Below are positions 8,241-15,841 of a stretch of DNA of 64,000 bases, piece after piece. The notes beneath the pieces are model-generated. The model saw only the letters and a program-made list of their open reading frames with translations. It did no database searches and was not told the DNA's origin. Each line of letters begins with the position of its first letter. The stretch's first letter is position 1. Made by a program: the position numbers and the translations under genes. The stretch comes from Nonomuraea endophytica (GTDB lineage: Bacteria; Actinomycetota; Actinomycetes; Streptosporangiales; Streptosporangiaceae): the NCBI RefSeq assembly GCF_014203235.1, contig NZ_JACHIN010000021.1, forward strand, positions 104,198 through 168,197, read 5' to 3'.

Positions 8241-9428
8241 CGGCGACAGCACCACGCGCAGCGTCCTCGGCTCGCGCAGGTCGCCCGAGCGGTAGTCGAG
8301 CTCCTCCTCCACCAGCCGCATCCGCGGGAAGCGGGCCAGCAGCGTCGTCAGCGCCAGCCCGATTTCGGCCCTGGCCAGCGCCGCGCCCAGGCAGAAGTGG
8401 TGTCCGTAGCCGAAGGCCAGATGGGCGTTGTCCGGCCGGGCCGGGTCGAAGGCGTCGGGCTCGGCGAAGCGCGCCGGGTCCCGGTTGGCGGCGCCCCACG
8501 CGCAGCGCACCACCGCCCGGTCGGGCACCTCGGCCCCGCACACCTCCACGGCGGCCGTGGCGTGCCGGGGCACGCTCAGCGCGATCGGCGTGACGTAGCG
8601 CAGCAGTTCCTCGACCGCGTCGCCGACCAGCTCGGGCCGCTCCAGCAACAGCCGCCATAATCCCGGCTCGCGCAGCAGCAGGGCCAGCCCGTTGGCCAGC
8701 AGCGCGGTGACCGCCCGGTGCCCGGCCACCAGCGTGAGCCTGACCCCGGCCACCAGATAGGCGTCCGGCAGCCCTTCCCGATCCGCCTGCCGGATCATGC
8801 CGCTGACCAGGTCGTCGGCCGGCTCGCGGCGCCGCTCGGCGATCAGCGCGCCGAGGTGGGCGACCATCGCGGCCGTCTCCGGCGAGGTCATGTCGGGCCC
8901 AGGCGTCACGGCCTCCGGCCGCTCGGGCAGCGTGGCGATCCGGCCGCTCACGTACGCCTGCACGTACGCCCGGTCGGCGTCCGGCACGCCGATCAGCGCG
9001 CAGAGCGTCATGATCGGCAGGGGGCGGGCGAAGGCGGCGATGAAGTCCACGCTCTCGGCGGGCGGGATCGCGTCCAGGAGTTCGCCGGTGATCCGCTCGA
9101 TCCTGGGGAGCAGCGCGGCCACGCGGCGCGGGGTGAGCTGGCGGGAGATCATCCGGCGGACCCGCTGGTGGTCCTCGCCGGACAGGTCGACCAGGTCCTC
9201 CTCGAAGATGACCCGGCCCGCCTTGTCCGCCTCCTCGATCGGGTTGCCCGCCGCGCCGCCGCCCGCGAGGCGCTGGTCGGCGAAGCCGGTGACCGCCGCC
9301 TCGTAGCCGGTCAGCAGCCATTCGGCACCGCCCCGGCCCAGGTCGACGTGGTGGACGGGGGCGGCCTCGCGCAGGCGGCGCAGCGTGGGCACGTCGTTGA
9401 GCTGGGCGGGGGTCAGGCGGGTGGTCAT
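8232..9428 (-). CDS. cytochrome P450 (RiPP cluster P450-1)
   Basis: A 398-residue soluble bacterial P450. The K-helix ExxR is in EELLRYVTP, and the heme loop is FGYGHHFCLG with the proximal ligand Cys346. The I-helix reads LVAGHRAVT at about 234-241: where P450s normally have an acid followed by threonine (as in AGHETT), this one has Arg238 and Ala239. The same change occurs in the two other P450s of the cluster. The N-terminus (LRRLREAAPVHHVDLG) is closely similar to the P450 at 15842. The start overlaps the ABC exporter stop by 4 bases (ATGA). Likely role: oxidative tailoring or cross-linking of the lanthipeptide (inference from context). Confidence 0.9.
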   Translation of the reverse strand: MTTRLTPAQLNDVPTLRRLREAAPVHHVDLGRGGAEWLLTGYEAAVTGFADQRLAGGGAAGNPIEEADKAGRVIFEEDLVDLSGEDHQRVRRMISRQLTPRRVAALLPRIERITGELLDAIPPAESVDFIAAFARPLPIMTLCALIGVPDADRAYVQAYVSGRIATLPERPEAVTPGPDMTSPETAAMVAHLGALIAERRREPADDLVSGMIRQADREGLPDAYLVAGVRLTLVAGHRAVTALLANGLALLLREPGLWRLLLERPELVGDAVEELLRYVTPIALSVPRHATAAVEVCGAEVPDRAVVRCAWGAANRDPARFAEPDAFDPARPDNAHLAFGYGHHFCLGAALARAEIGLALTTLLARFPRMRLVEEELDYRSGDLREPRTLRVVLSPPG

Positions 9429-11335
9429 GCGATCCGCTCCTCCAGGTAGCCGTCGGCCTGCAGGGTGAACAGCTCGGCGTAGCGGCCGTCCAGGGCCATC
9501 AGGTGGCCGTGGGTGCCCTCCTCGACGACGCGGCCGTGGTGCAGGACATAGATGCGGTCGGCGTGCCGTACGTTGGCCAGGCGGTGGGTGATCAGCACCG
9601 TGATCCGGCGTTCGGCGCCGGCGCGCAGGCTGGCGAACAGCGCGTGCTCCGCCTTCGGGTCGAGCGCGGCCGACGGCTCGTCGCAGATGAGCAGCGGCGC
9701 GTCGCGGTAGAAGGCACGGGCGCAGGTCAGCCGCTGCCACTGGCCGCCCGACAGGTCCTGGCCGCCGGCGAAGACCCGCGACAGCAGCGTGTCGTAGCCC
9801 TCGGGCAGCTTCTCGATCACCTGGTGCGCGCCGGCCTTGGCGGCTGCGGCGCGCATCCGGGCGCGGTCCTCGTGCTCGGTGCCCAGCGTGATGTTGCGGG
9901 CCGCGGTGAACGGCCAGCGCCAGAACTCCTGGCTGACCAGCCCCACGTGCCGCCACAGCTCGTGGCGTTCGACGGCGTCGAGCGGCAGGCCGTCCCAGGT
10001 GACCGCGCCCGAGGTGGGCCGGCGCAGCCCGGCCAGGAGCATGGCGAGGCTGGTCTTGCCGGAGCCGTTCTCGCCGACGAGCGCGATCGTCTGGCCGCGC
10101 CGGGCGGTCAGGCTGACGCCGTCGAGCGCCATGGGTCCGTCCTCGCCGTAGCTGAGCTCGGCCTGCTTCACCTCGATCGTCTCCGGCGGCGTGATCACGG
10201 CGGTGTCGGCGGGCGGCGGCAGGCGGCTCTCGCAGCGCTCGGCGAACTCGGTGAAGTCGCCGTAGTAGAGGCCCTCTTCGTAGATCTTGTTGACGTTCGT
10301 GAGGGCCAGCGTGAGCGACTGCCTGGCCGCCTGCAGGGCCAGCACCGCGGTGGCCGCGGCGGCCAGCGGCAACCCGCCGCCGATCAGCAGCATGCCGAGG
10401 ACCGTGTAGAGCCCGGCGGTGGCGGCGCCGGACAGCAGGCCGCCCAGCACCCGCACGCGGGTCTGCCCAGCGACGACCTCCAGTTCGGCGTCGGTCTCGG
10501 CCGAGACCATCCGGTCGTACTCGCGCAGCAGGAAGTCGCGCATGGTGAACACGCGCACCTCGGCCGCGGTCAGCCGCTCGGCCATGAGCTCGCCGAGCAT
10601 CCACATGCGGCGGCGGCGCGAGGTCCGGTTGCGCTCGCTCACGTACGACAGCCGTGCCACGCGCACCGCCGCCCACGCCCCCGGCAGGCTGGCCAGCACC
10701 AGCGCGGCCAGCAGCAGCGGGTGCACGACCAGCAGCGCCACCGCGGTGCCCGCCAGCCCGGCCAGGCCGGCGACCAGGTCGAGGGTGCCGCGCACCAGCG
10801 CCTGCAGGGCCATGCCGCCGCGGTTGCGCGCCCGTTTCATCTCGTCGCTGAAGCCCGGATCGTCGAACGCGGCCAGCTCCACCCGGGTGGTCAGCTCGAA
10901 CAGCTCCCGCTCGACCAGCGTCAGCACCTTGGGCATGAGCCTGGCCTGCGCCCAGCCGGCGCCGATCGACAGCCCTGACCTGGCCGCGACGGCCGCCGCC
11001 ACCACCACCAGCGAGGGAAGCGCGGCCTGGACCCGTCCGAGCGTCGGCCCGGCGGCGAACAGCGCCACGAGCACGTCGCGTGTGGCGAGCAGGCCGTAGG
11101 AGGTCGCGACGCCGCCGAGCATGCTCAGCGCGAGCGCGAACGCGGTGTCGCGGCGGTCGGCCCGCCAGGCGACGGTCACCGCGCGGGCGGTGGTGGCGGG
11201 CAGCCGGGCGGCGATCCGCAGGAAGCTCGTGCCGGCGAGCGCGGCCGTGTGGGCGTCCCACCAGGCCGTGGCCAGGGACGGCAGGGCCGCCGCGCTCCCC
11301 CGCGCGGTTGCCGCGCCTCGCCTTCGCATCCGCAT
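9425..11335 (-). CDS. ABC exporter (fused membrane and ATPase domains)
   Basis: 636 residues. Residues 1 to about 360 form a transmembrane domain with several Ala/Leu/Val-rich helices. The C-terminal nucleotide-binding domain has Walker A GENGSGKTS (near 420), signature LSGGQWQR (near 527), Walker B LLICDEPSAALD and the switch histidine in ITHRLANVRHADR. It is the half-transporter architecture of peptide and lipid exporters and would work as a homodimer; no N-terminal C39 peptidase domain is present, so it would not remove a leader. ATG 11335 has GGAGG 5 bases upstream. It is first in a leftward operon with P450-1 and divergent from the biosynthetic genes; export of the modified peptide is the likely job. 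Confidence 0.9.
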   Translation of the reverse strand: MRMRRRGAATARGSAAALPSLATAWWDAHTAALAGTSFLRIAARLPATTARAVTVAWRADRRDTAFALALSMLGGVATSYGLLATRDVLVALFAAGPTLGRVQAALPSLVVVAAAVAARSGLSIGAGWAQARLMPKVLTLVERELFELTTRVELAAFDDPGFSDEMKRARNRGGMALQALVRGTLDLVAGLAGLAGTAVALLVVHPLLLAALVLASLPGAWAAVRVARLSYVSERNRTSRRRRMWMLGELMAERLTAAEVRVFTMRDFLLREYDRMVSAETDAELEVVAGQTRVRVLGGLLSGAATAGLYTVLGMLLIGGGLPLAAAATAVLALQAARQSLTLALTNVNKIYEEGLYYGDFTEFAERCESRLPPPADTAVITPPETIEVKQAELSYGEDGPMALDGVSLTARRGQTIALVGENGSGKTSLAMLLAGLRRPTSGAVTWDGLPLDAVERHELWRHVGLVSQEFWRWPFTAARNITLGTEHEDRARMRAAAAKAGAHQVIEKLPEGYDTLLSRVFAGGQDLSGGQWQRLTCARAFYRDAPLLICDEPSAALDPKAEHALFASLRAGAERRITVLITHRLANVRHADRIYVLHHGRVVEEGTHGHLMALDGRYAELFTLQADGYLEERIA

Positions 11336-11637
11336 GTTCCCTCCGGGTGTGGGCCGACGCCGCTGGCCAGCGTAGGGAGGCGGACTTGGAAGTGGCTTGA
11401 CGACGGCGTCGCGGCCCGGCATCGGGCGGTTGACCTGCGGATTCACCTCGTCCGGACAGCGCCGGGCGGGGCCGCGCGTTCCGCCCGCCGGGACGCCGCG
11501 GGTCGCCGGCGGACTGCGGCATATGCGCTGACCTGGGCGAACACGGGTGCGGCCGGGCTTTGCAGCCGTCTCCCAGGGCGATCCAAGTCAGGCCGTCCAT
11601 CCTCGGTCTGTCAGCTCGAAGACATGAGGGAGCGGTG
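11336..11637. promoter_or_regulatory. divergent control region of the RiPP cluster
   Basis: 302 bases without a convincing gene separate the leftward exporter from the rightward biosynthetic genes, so both promoters must lie here. CTTGACG at 11396-11402 and GTTGACC at 11429-11435 are direct heptamers exactly 33 bases (three helical turns) apart, a pattern reminiscent of SARP-binding repeats. A SARP-type regulator is encoded at 19158. No palindrome stands out. The repeat assignment is tentative. Confidence 0.4.
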
Positions 11638-13152
11638 ATGACGGGGACCCTGGTGGTGTTCGGCGCGGGGGCGCCGCCGGTGCGCGAGGGCTGGCGGGTC
11701 TGCGTGCCCCCGATGCCGGACGGCGACTGGGCGGCGGCGGTCGAGGGCTTCCTCGCCGCACCCGGCAGCCCCGCCCGCGCGGTCCTCCTAGGCTACGGCG
11801 CGGCCGCCCCGGCCGTCGTGGCTTTCGCCGATCTCCACCCGGAGCGCGCGGCGGCGGTCGTGGCCGTGGGCGCGCCCGGCGACCTCGACCCGTCCGGCCT
11901 GTGCTGCCCGGCCCTGGTGCTGGCCGATGACGACGCCCGGAGCGTCGCCTCGTTCCTGGCCGCGCTCGACCCGGGCGAGGAGACCGGCTGCCCCGTCCGG
12001 CTGCCCGCGCTCACCCCGGTCCTGCTCAACGATCCCGACGTGATCCGGCAACTGCGCGTGCTGGGTCCGGTCCACCGGGTCAACGCCCCCGGGGTGTCGA
12101 CCTCGTGGATCCTCACCGGCCACGCCGCGAGCACCGCCGCCCTCGCGGACCCGGCGCTGGCCGGTGAACTGGAGATCACCGCCGGCTTCCGCCTCCAGGG
12201 CGAGCTGGAGCACCGCGGCGAGCAGGACCTCATCACGATCGGCGGTGACGAGCACGCCCGGCTGCGCAAGCTGGTCGGCCAGCACCTGACGCCGCGCCGG
12301 ATGGAGACGCTGACCCCGCGCGTGCGGGCCGCGTGCGAGCGGCTGCTGGACGCGCTGCCCGCGCACGAGCCGGTGGACCTGGTGCGCGGCTTCGCCCGCC
12401 CGCTGCCGATCATCGTCCTGTGCGAGCTGCTCGGCATCGCCGAGCACGACCGCGACGACATCGCCGACTGGCTGCTGGTGCGGATGAACACCGTGCCGCC
12501 GGTGGCCCACGCCGACATCGACGAACGCCTGCGCGCGCTCATCGCGGACCGGCGGGCGGCGCCCCGCGACGACCTGCTGAGCTGGGTGGCCGAGGCCGAA
12601 GGCGAGCGCCTGTCCGAGGACGACCTCGTGGCCGCCGCCCGCCTGCTGATGGTGGGCGGGCACCGCGCGCCGACGACCCTGCTGGCCAACGGCCTGGCCG
12701 CGCTGCTGCGCGAGCGTGAGCAGTGGAAGCGGCTGATCGCCGAGCCGGCGCTGGCCGAGAGCGCGGTCGAGGAGCTGCTGCGCTACGTCACGCCCTTCCC
12801 CGTCGGCCTGGCCAGGACCGTGTCCTGCCCGGCCGAGGTGGCCGGCCGCACGATCCCGCCCGGCGACCTCGTGGCCGCCTCCCTCGTGGCGGCCAACCGG
12901 GACCCGGCCTTCTTCGACGAGCCCGACGAACTGGACGTCGGCCGCGCCCGCAACCCGCACCTGGCCTTCGGCCACGGACACCACTTCTGCCTCGGCGCCG
13001 CCCTGGCCAGGATCCAGGCGCGCGTCGCCCTGGAGACGCTGGCCCGCCGCTTCCCCGGCATCGACCTCACGCACGACGCCCGTGACCTGCACTACCGGCA
13101 GAACCGCGTGCGCTACCTGCTGGAACTGCCCGTCGTCCTCAGCCCGCGCTAG
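11638..13152 (+). CDS. degenerate alpha/beta-hydrolase fused to cytochrome P450 (P450-2)
   Basis: 504 residues, about 110 more than a normal soluble P450. The N-terminal segment resembles the core of an alpha/beta hydrolase: a beta strand (TLVVFGAGAP), then ARAVLLGYGAAAPAVVAFADLHPERAAAVVAVG, which looks like a nucleophile elbow in which the expected GxSxG is GYGAA, so the serine is missing. The P450 part starts near residue 120 (LNDPDVIRQLRVLGPVHRV). It has the I-helix MVGGHRAPT (His342, Arg343, Pro345), ExxR in EELLRYVTP and heme loop FGHGHHFCLG with Cys451. GGGAG precedes ATG 11638. The hydrolase remnant could be a docking domain. It starts the rightward operon; LanKC follows after 11 bases. 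Confidence 0.85.
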   Translation: MTGTLVVFGAGAPPVREGWRVCVPPMPDGDWAAAVEGFLAAPGSPARAVLLGYGAAAPAVVAFADLHPERAAAVVAVGAPGDLDPSGLCCPALVLADDDARSVASFLAALDPGEETGCPVRLPALTPVLLNDPDVIRQLRVLGPVHRVNAPGVSTSWILTGHAASTAALADPALAGELEITAGFRLQGELEHRGEQDLITIGGDEHARLRKLVGQHLTPRRMETLTPRVRAACERLLDALPAHEPVDLVRGFARPLPIIVLCELLGIAEHDRDDIADWLLVRMNTVPPVAHADIDERLRALIADRRAAPRDDLLSWVAEAEGERLSEDDLVAAARLLMVGGHRAPTTLLANGLAALLREREQWKRLIAEPALAESAVEELLRYVTPFPVGLARTVSCPAEVAGRTIPPGDLVAASLVAANRDPAFFDEPDELDVGRARNPHLAFGHGHHFCLGAALARIQARVALETLARRFPGIDLTHDARDLHYRQNRVRYLLELPVVLSPR

Positions 13153-13163
13153 GAGCCCGACCC

Positions 13164-15677
13164 ATGGACGCGACCATTCCCCAGCTGCTCGCCTACTGCC
13201 AGGCCGACCCGCTGTTCTTCGAGCCGCCGTGGCGCATCGCCGACGGCCCCGGCCGCTTCGCCGCCGCCCGCCGCGACCTGCCGGAAGGCTGGCGGCGCGG
13301 CGAGAAGGAGCTGTGGGTCGTGCTGCGCCCGCCCGGCCCCGAACTGCCCGAGCAGGGGTGGAAGATCCACGTCTCGGCCACCGCCGGGGACGCCGAGCGG
13401 GTGTGCGACCTCGTCGTGGAGCACTGCCTGGCGCGCGGGATCGCGGTGAAGTTCCTGCGCGGCGCCGCCGCGGTGCGGCTGCTCAACAGCAAGTACGCCG
13501 AGCGCGGCAGCAGCGGCAAACTGCTCACGCTCTACCCGGCGGACGACGACGAGCTGAGCCGCGTACTGCCCGAACTGGAGGAGCTGCTGCGCGGGTTCGC
13601 CGGGCCGTATGTGCTGACCGATCTTCGCTACGGCGAGGCCCCCGTCTACGTGCGCTACGGCGCGTTCCGCCCGATGACCTACGTCGACGCGGACGGCGAG
13701 ACCGTCTACGCGATCCGCGACCCGTCCGGCGCGCTGGTGCCCGACGACCGCAGCCCGGCCTTCACCGTGCCCGAGTGGGTACGCGTGCCCGAGGTGCTGG
13801 CCGGATCGCTGGCCCGTCGCGGCCAGGGCGGCGCGCAGGACTTCCCCTACCAGATCGAGCGCCCGCTGCACTTCTCCAACGGCGGCGGCGTGTACCTGGC
13901 CCGCGACAAGGAGTCCGGCGGGTACGTGGTGCTCTCCGAGGCGCGCCCGCACGCCGGTCTCGACCGCGACGGCACCGACGCGGTCGCCCGGCTGGCGCGC
14001 GAGCGCGAGGTGCTGAAGCGGCTGGACGGCCTCGACTGCGTGCCCCGGGTCCTGGACCACCTGGTGATCTGGGAGCACCACTTCATGGTCGAGGAGTACA
14101 TCGAGGGCAAGACGCTGATGGAGGAGGTCTTCGACCGCTACCCGCTGGCCGGGCCGGACCCGACGCCGGAGGAGGCTGCTGCTTACACGCGGTGGGCGGT
14201 CGACGTGCTAGCCAAGGTCGACCAGGCGCTCATGGCCGTGCATTCCAGGGGCGTGCGCTTCACCGACCTGCACCCGGGCAACGTCATCGTGCGCACGGAC
14301 GGGCGGGTGGCGCTGATCGACTTCGAGATCGCCTGCGACCTGGCCGACCCGCACCGGCCGGGGCTGGCGGCGCCCGGCTTCGCCGCCCCGGTGGGGCTGA
14401 GCGGGCGCGAGGCCGACCAATATGTGCTGAACTGCCTGCGCCAGTGGGTGTTCCTGCCGATCTCACCGCTGCAGGATCGCGACCGGGTCAAGCTCTCCAG
14501 CCTGACAAGCGTGATCACCGAGCACTTCCCGGTGCCGCCGGGGTTCGGGCCCCGGATGCTCAGGGGCTTCGGGCTGAGCGCCGGGATGGACGAGCGGGCC
14601 GGGATGTTCGACGACCCGTCCTGGCCGGAGATCAGCGACTCGATCACGGCCGGGATCCTGGCCAGTGCCACGCCCGACCGGCGTGACCGGCTCTATCCGG
14701 GCGATCCCCGGCAGTTCGTGTCGGGCGGGCACACCGTGGCCCACGGCGCGGCCGGGGTGCTCTGGGCGCTGCGTTCGGTGGGATCGCCGGTGCCGGAGGA
14801 GCACGTCGACTGGCTGGTGGCCGCCACCCGCGCGGCACCGGCCCGGCCCGGACTCCTCGACGGCCTGCACGGCGTCGCGGTGGTGCTGGACGAGCTCGGC
14901 CGCGGCGAGGAGGCCGCGCGGACGCTGGCCCGCGCCAGGGCCGCCGAGCCCGGCTGCGTGGCGCCGGGGCTGCACGGCGGGCTGGCCGGCGTCGGGCTGA
15001 GCCTGCTGCACTTCGGGCAGACCGAGGCGGCGGTCGCGGTGGGCGAGCGGGTCGCCGCGGCCGCCGGAAGCTGCGAACGCGGCGGGCTCCAGCACGGCCT
15101 TGCCGGGATCGCCCATTTCTTCCTGCGGCTGCACGAGACCACCGGCGACGAACGCCACCTCGACCAGGCGCTGCACGCCCTGCGCCGGGCCGTCGAGCGC
15201 GGCCAGGTCCTGCCGGACGGCGGCTTCCAGCTCCTGGAGGACAACCGCTACCACGCCTACCTCGGCACCGGCGGCAGCGGCCTCGCCCTCGTCCTGTCGC
15301 AATATCTGGCCCGGCGGGAGGAGCCCGGCTTCGCCGAGGTGATCGACGGAGCCCGCCGATCGTGCCGCGCGCCGTTCATCCGGCACCCGTTCCTGTTCAT
15401 GGGACGGGCCGGCACCATCGCCGCCCTCCACCACCTCGGCCGGCCCGACGACCGGCCGGTGATCCACGACCACGTGCGCAGGCTCGCCTGGCACGCCCTG
15501 TCCTACCGAGGCCATCTGGCCTTCCCCGGCAACCAGCTGCTGCGCCTGTCCATGGATCTGGCCACGGGCACCGCCGGCGTGCTTGCCGCCCTAGGCGTCG
15601 CGTTCGACCTGAACGCGTCGGTCATCCCCGCCGTCGACCTGCGCGCACCCGCGGTCGAAGGCGCCGGAAGGAGGTGA
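13164..15677 (+). CDS. lanKC: class III lanthipeptide synthetase LanKC
   Basis: 837 residues with the three-part LanKC layout. Residues 1-210 are the phospho-Ser/Thr lyase domain, including LLNSKYAERGSSGKLLTLYP (about 105-125). Residues about 225-480 are a Ser/Thr kinase: the catalytic loop is FTDLHPGN (Asp368, Asn373) and the metal-binding motif is DFE (Asp386) instead of DFG. From about 520 to the end is a LanC-like barrel with repeated LHGGLAG, LQHGLAG and GTGGSG turns. The zinc ligands of LanC and of class IV LanL (Cys, Cys-His) are absent, which separates it from class IV. It would phosphorylate Ser/Thr in the precursor, eliminate phosphate and form lanthionine or labionin rings. AGGAG precedes the ATG by 8 bases; the precursor gene follows after 5 bases. 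Confidence 0.93.
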   Translation: MDATIPQLLAYCQADPLFFEPPWRIADGPGRFAAARRDLPEGWRRGEKELWVVLRPPGPELPEQGWKIHVSATAGDAERVCDLVVEHCLARGIAVKFLRGAAAVRLLNSKYAERGSSGKLLTLYPADDDELSRVLPELEELLRGFAGPYVLTDLRYGEAPVYVRYGAFRPMTYVDADGETVYAIRDPSGALVPDDRSPAFTVPEWVRVPEVLAGSLARRGQGGAQDFPYQIERPLHFSNGGGVYLARDKESGGYVVLSEARPHAGLDRDGTDAVARLAREREVLKRLDGLDCVPRVLDHLVIWEHHFMVEEYIEGKTLMEEVFDRYPLAGPDPTPEEAAAYTRWAVDVLAKVDQALMAVHSRGVRFTDLHPGNVIVRTDGRVALIDFEIACDLADPHRPGLAAPGFAAPVGLSGREADQYVLNCLRQWVFLPISPLQDRDRVKLSSLTSVITEHFPVPPGFGPRMLRGFGLSAGMDERAGMFDDPSWPEISDSITAGILASATPDRRDRLYPGDPRQFVSGGHTVAHGAAGVLWALRSVGSPVPEEHVDWLVAATRAAPARPGLLDGLHGVAVVLDELGRGEEAARTLARARAAEPGCVAPGLHGGLAGVGLSLLHFGQTEAAVAVGERVAAAAGSCERGGLQHGLAGIAHFFLRLHETTGDERHLDQALHALRRAVERGQVLPDGGFQLLEDNRYHAYLGTGGSGLALVLSQYLARREEPGFAEVIDGARRSCRAPFIRHPFLFMGRAGTIAALHHLGRPDDRPVIHDHVRRLAWHALSYRGHLAFPGNQLLRLSMDLATGTAGVLAALGVAFDLNASVIPAVDLRAPAVEGAGRR
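15668..15677 (+). promoter_or_regulatory. full-consensus Shine-Dalgarno for the precursor gene
   Basis: AAGGAGGTGA is fully complementary to the 16S rRNA 3' end and ends 5 bases before the precursor ATG. It overlaps the last codons and stop of lanKC. It is the strongest ribosome binding site noticed in the window and suggests high precursor translation. Confidence 0.75.
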
Positions 15678-15682
15678 AGGAA

Positions 15683-15781
15683 ATGGCATTCGTCCTTGAG
15701 CTCCAGGCGCTCAACGCCCCCAAGGCTCTCACGGCGCACCCGTGCTACAGCCACGTCACGTCGTACGCAGGCACCTGCTGA
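15683..15781 (+). CDS. class III lanthipeptide precursor peptide (32 aa)
   Basis: A 32-residue peptide, too short for routine gene calling. The leader begins MAFVLELQALNAPKAL and contains LELQ, matching the hydrophobic (I/L)xLQ box that class III synthetases recognise in SapB- and labyrinthopeptin-type leaders. The C-terminal part, TAHPCYSHVTSYAGTC, carries Thr17, Ser23, Thr26, Ser27 and Thr31 as dehydration sites, Cys21 and the terminal Cys32 as thiols, plus two Tyr and two His that oxidases could modify. One ring could join Thr17 to Cys21, and Ser23/Thr26 with Cys32 could give a labionin-like unit (inference). The leader/core border is not certain. It lies directly after lanKC and before a strong hairpin. 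Confidence 0.88.
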   Translation: MAFVLELQALNAPKALTAHPCYSHVTSYAGTC

Positions 15782-15787
15782 TCGACA

Positions 15788-15824
15788 CCGGTGCCGGGGA
15801 TCGGGCAGTGATCCCCGGCACCGG
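15788..15824 (+). terminator. strong hairpin downstream of precursor gene
   Basis: Perfect 15-bp stem, CCGGTGCCGGGGATC with GATCCCCGGCACCGG, around the 7-base loop GGGCAGT. It begins 6 bases after the precursor stop. No T-tract follows and the operon continues, so partial termination or protection of the upstream mRNA is more likely than full termination. Confidence 0.8.
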
Positions 15825-15841
15825 CCACGGAAGGGTTCCCC

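Noticed and set aside
9429..11600. P450-1 read as a 1122-residue fusion extending through the exporter region
   Set aside because: The upstream part of that frame is low-complexity and antisense-like in composition, while the exporter motifs lie in another frame; ATG 9428 overlaps the exporter stop normally.
13164..15677. Class IV lanthipeptide synthetase (LanL)
   Set aside because: The C-terminal cyclase domain lacks the Cys and Cys-His zinc ligands that LanL retains, so class III LanKC is the better call.
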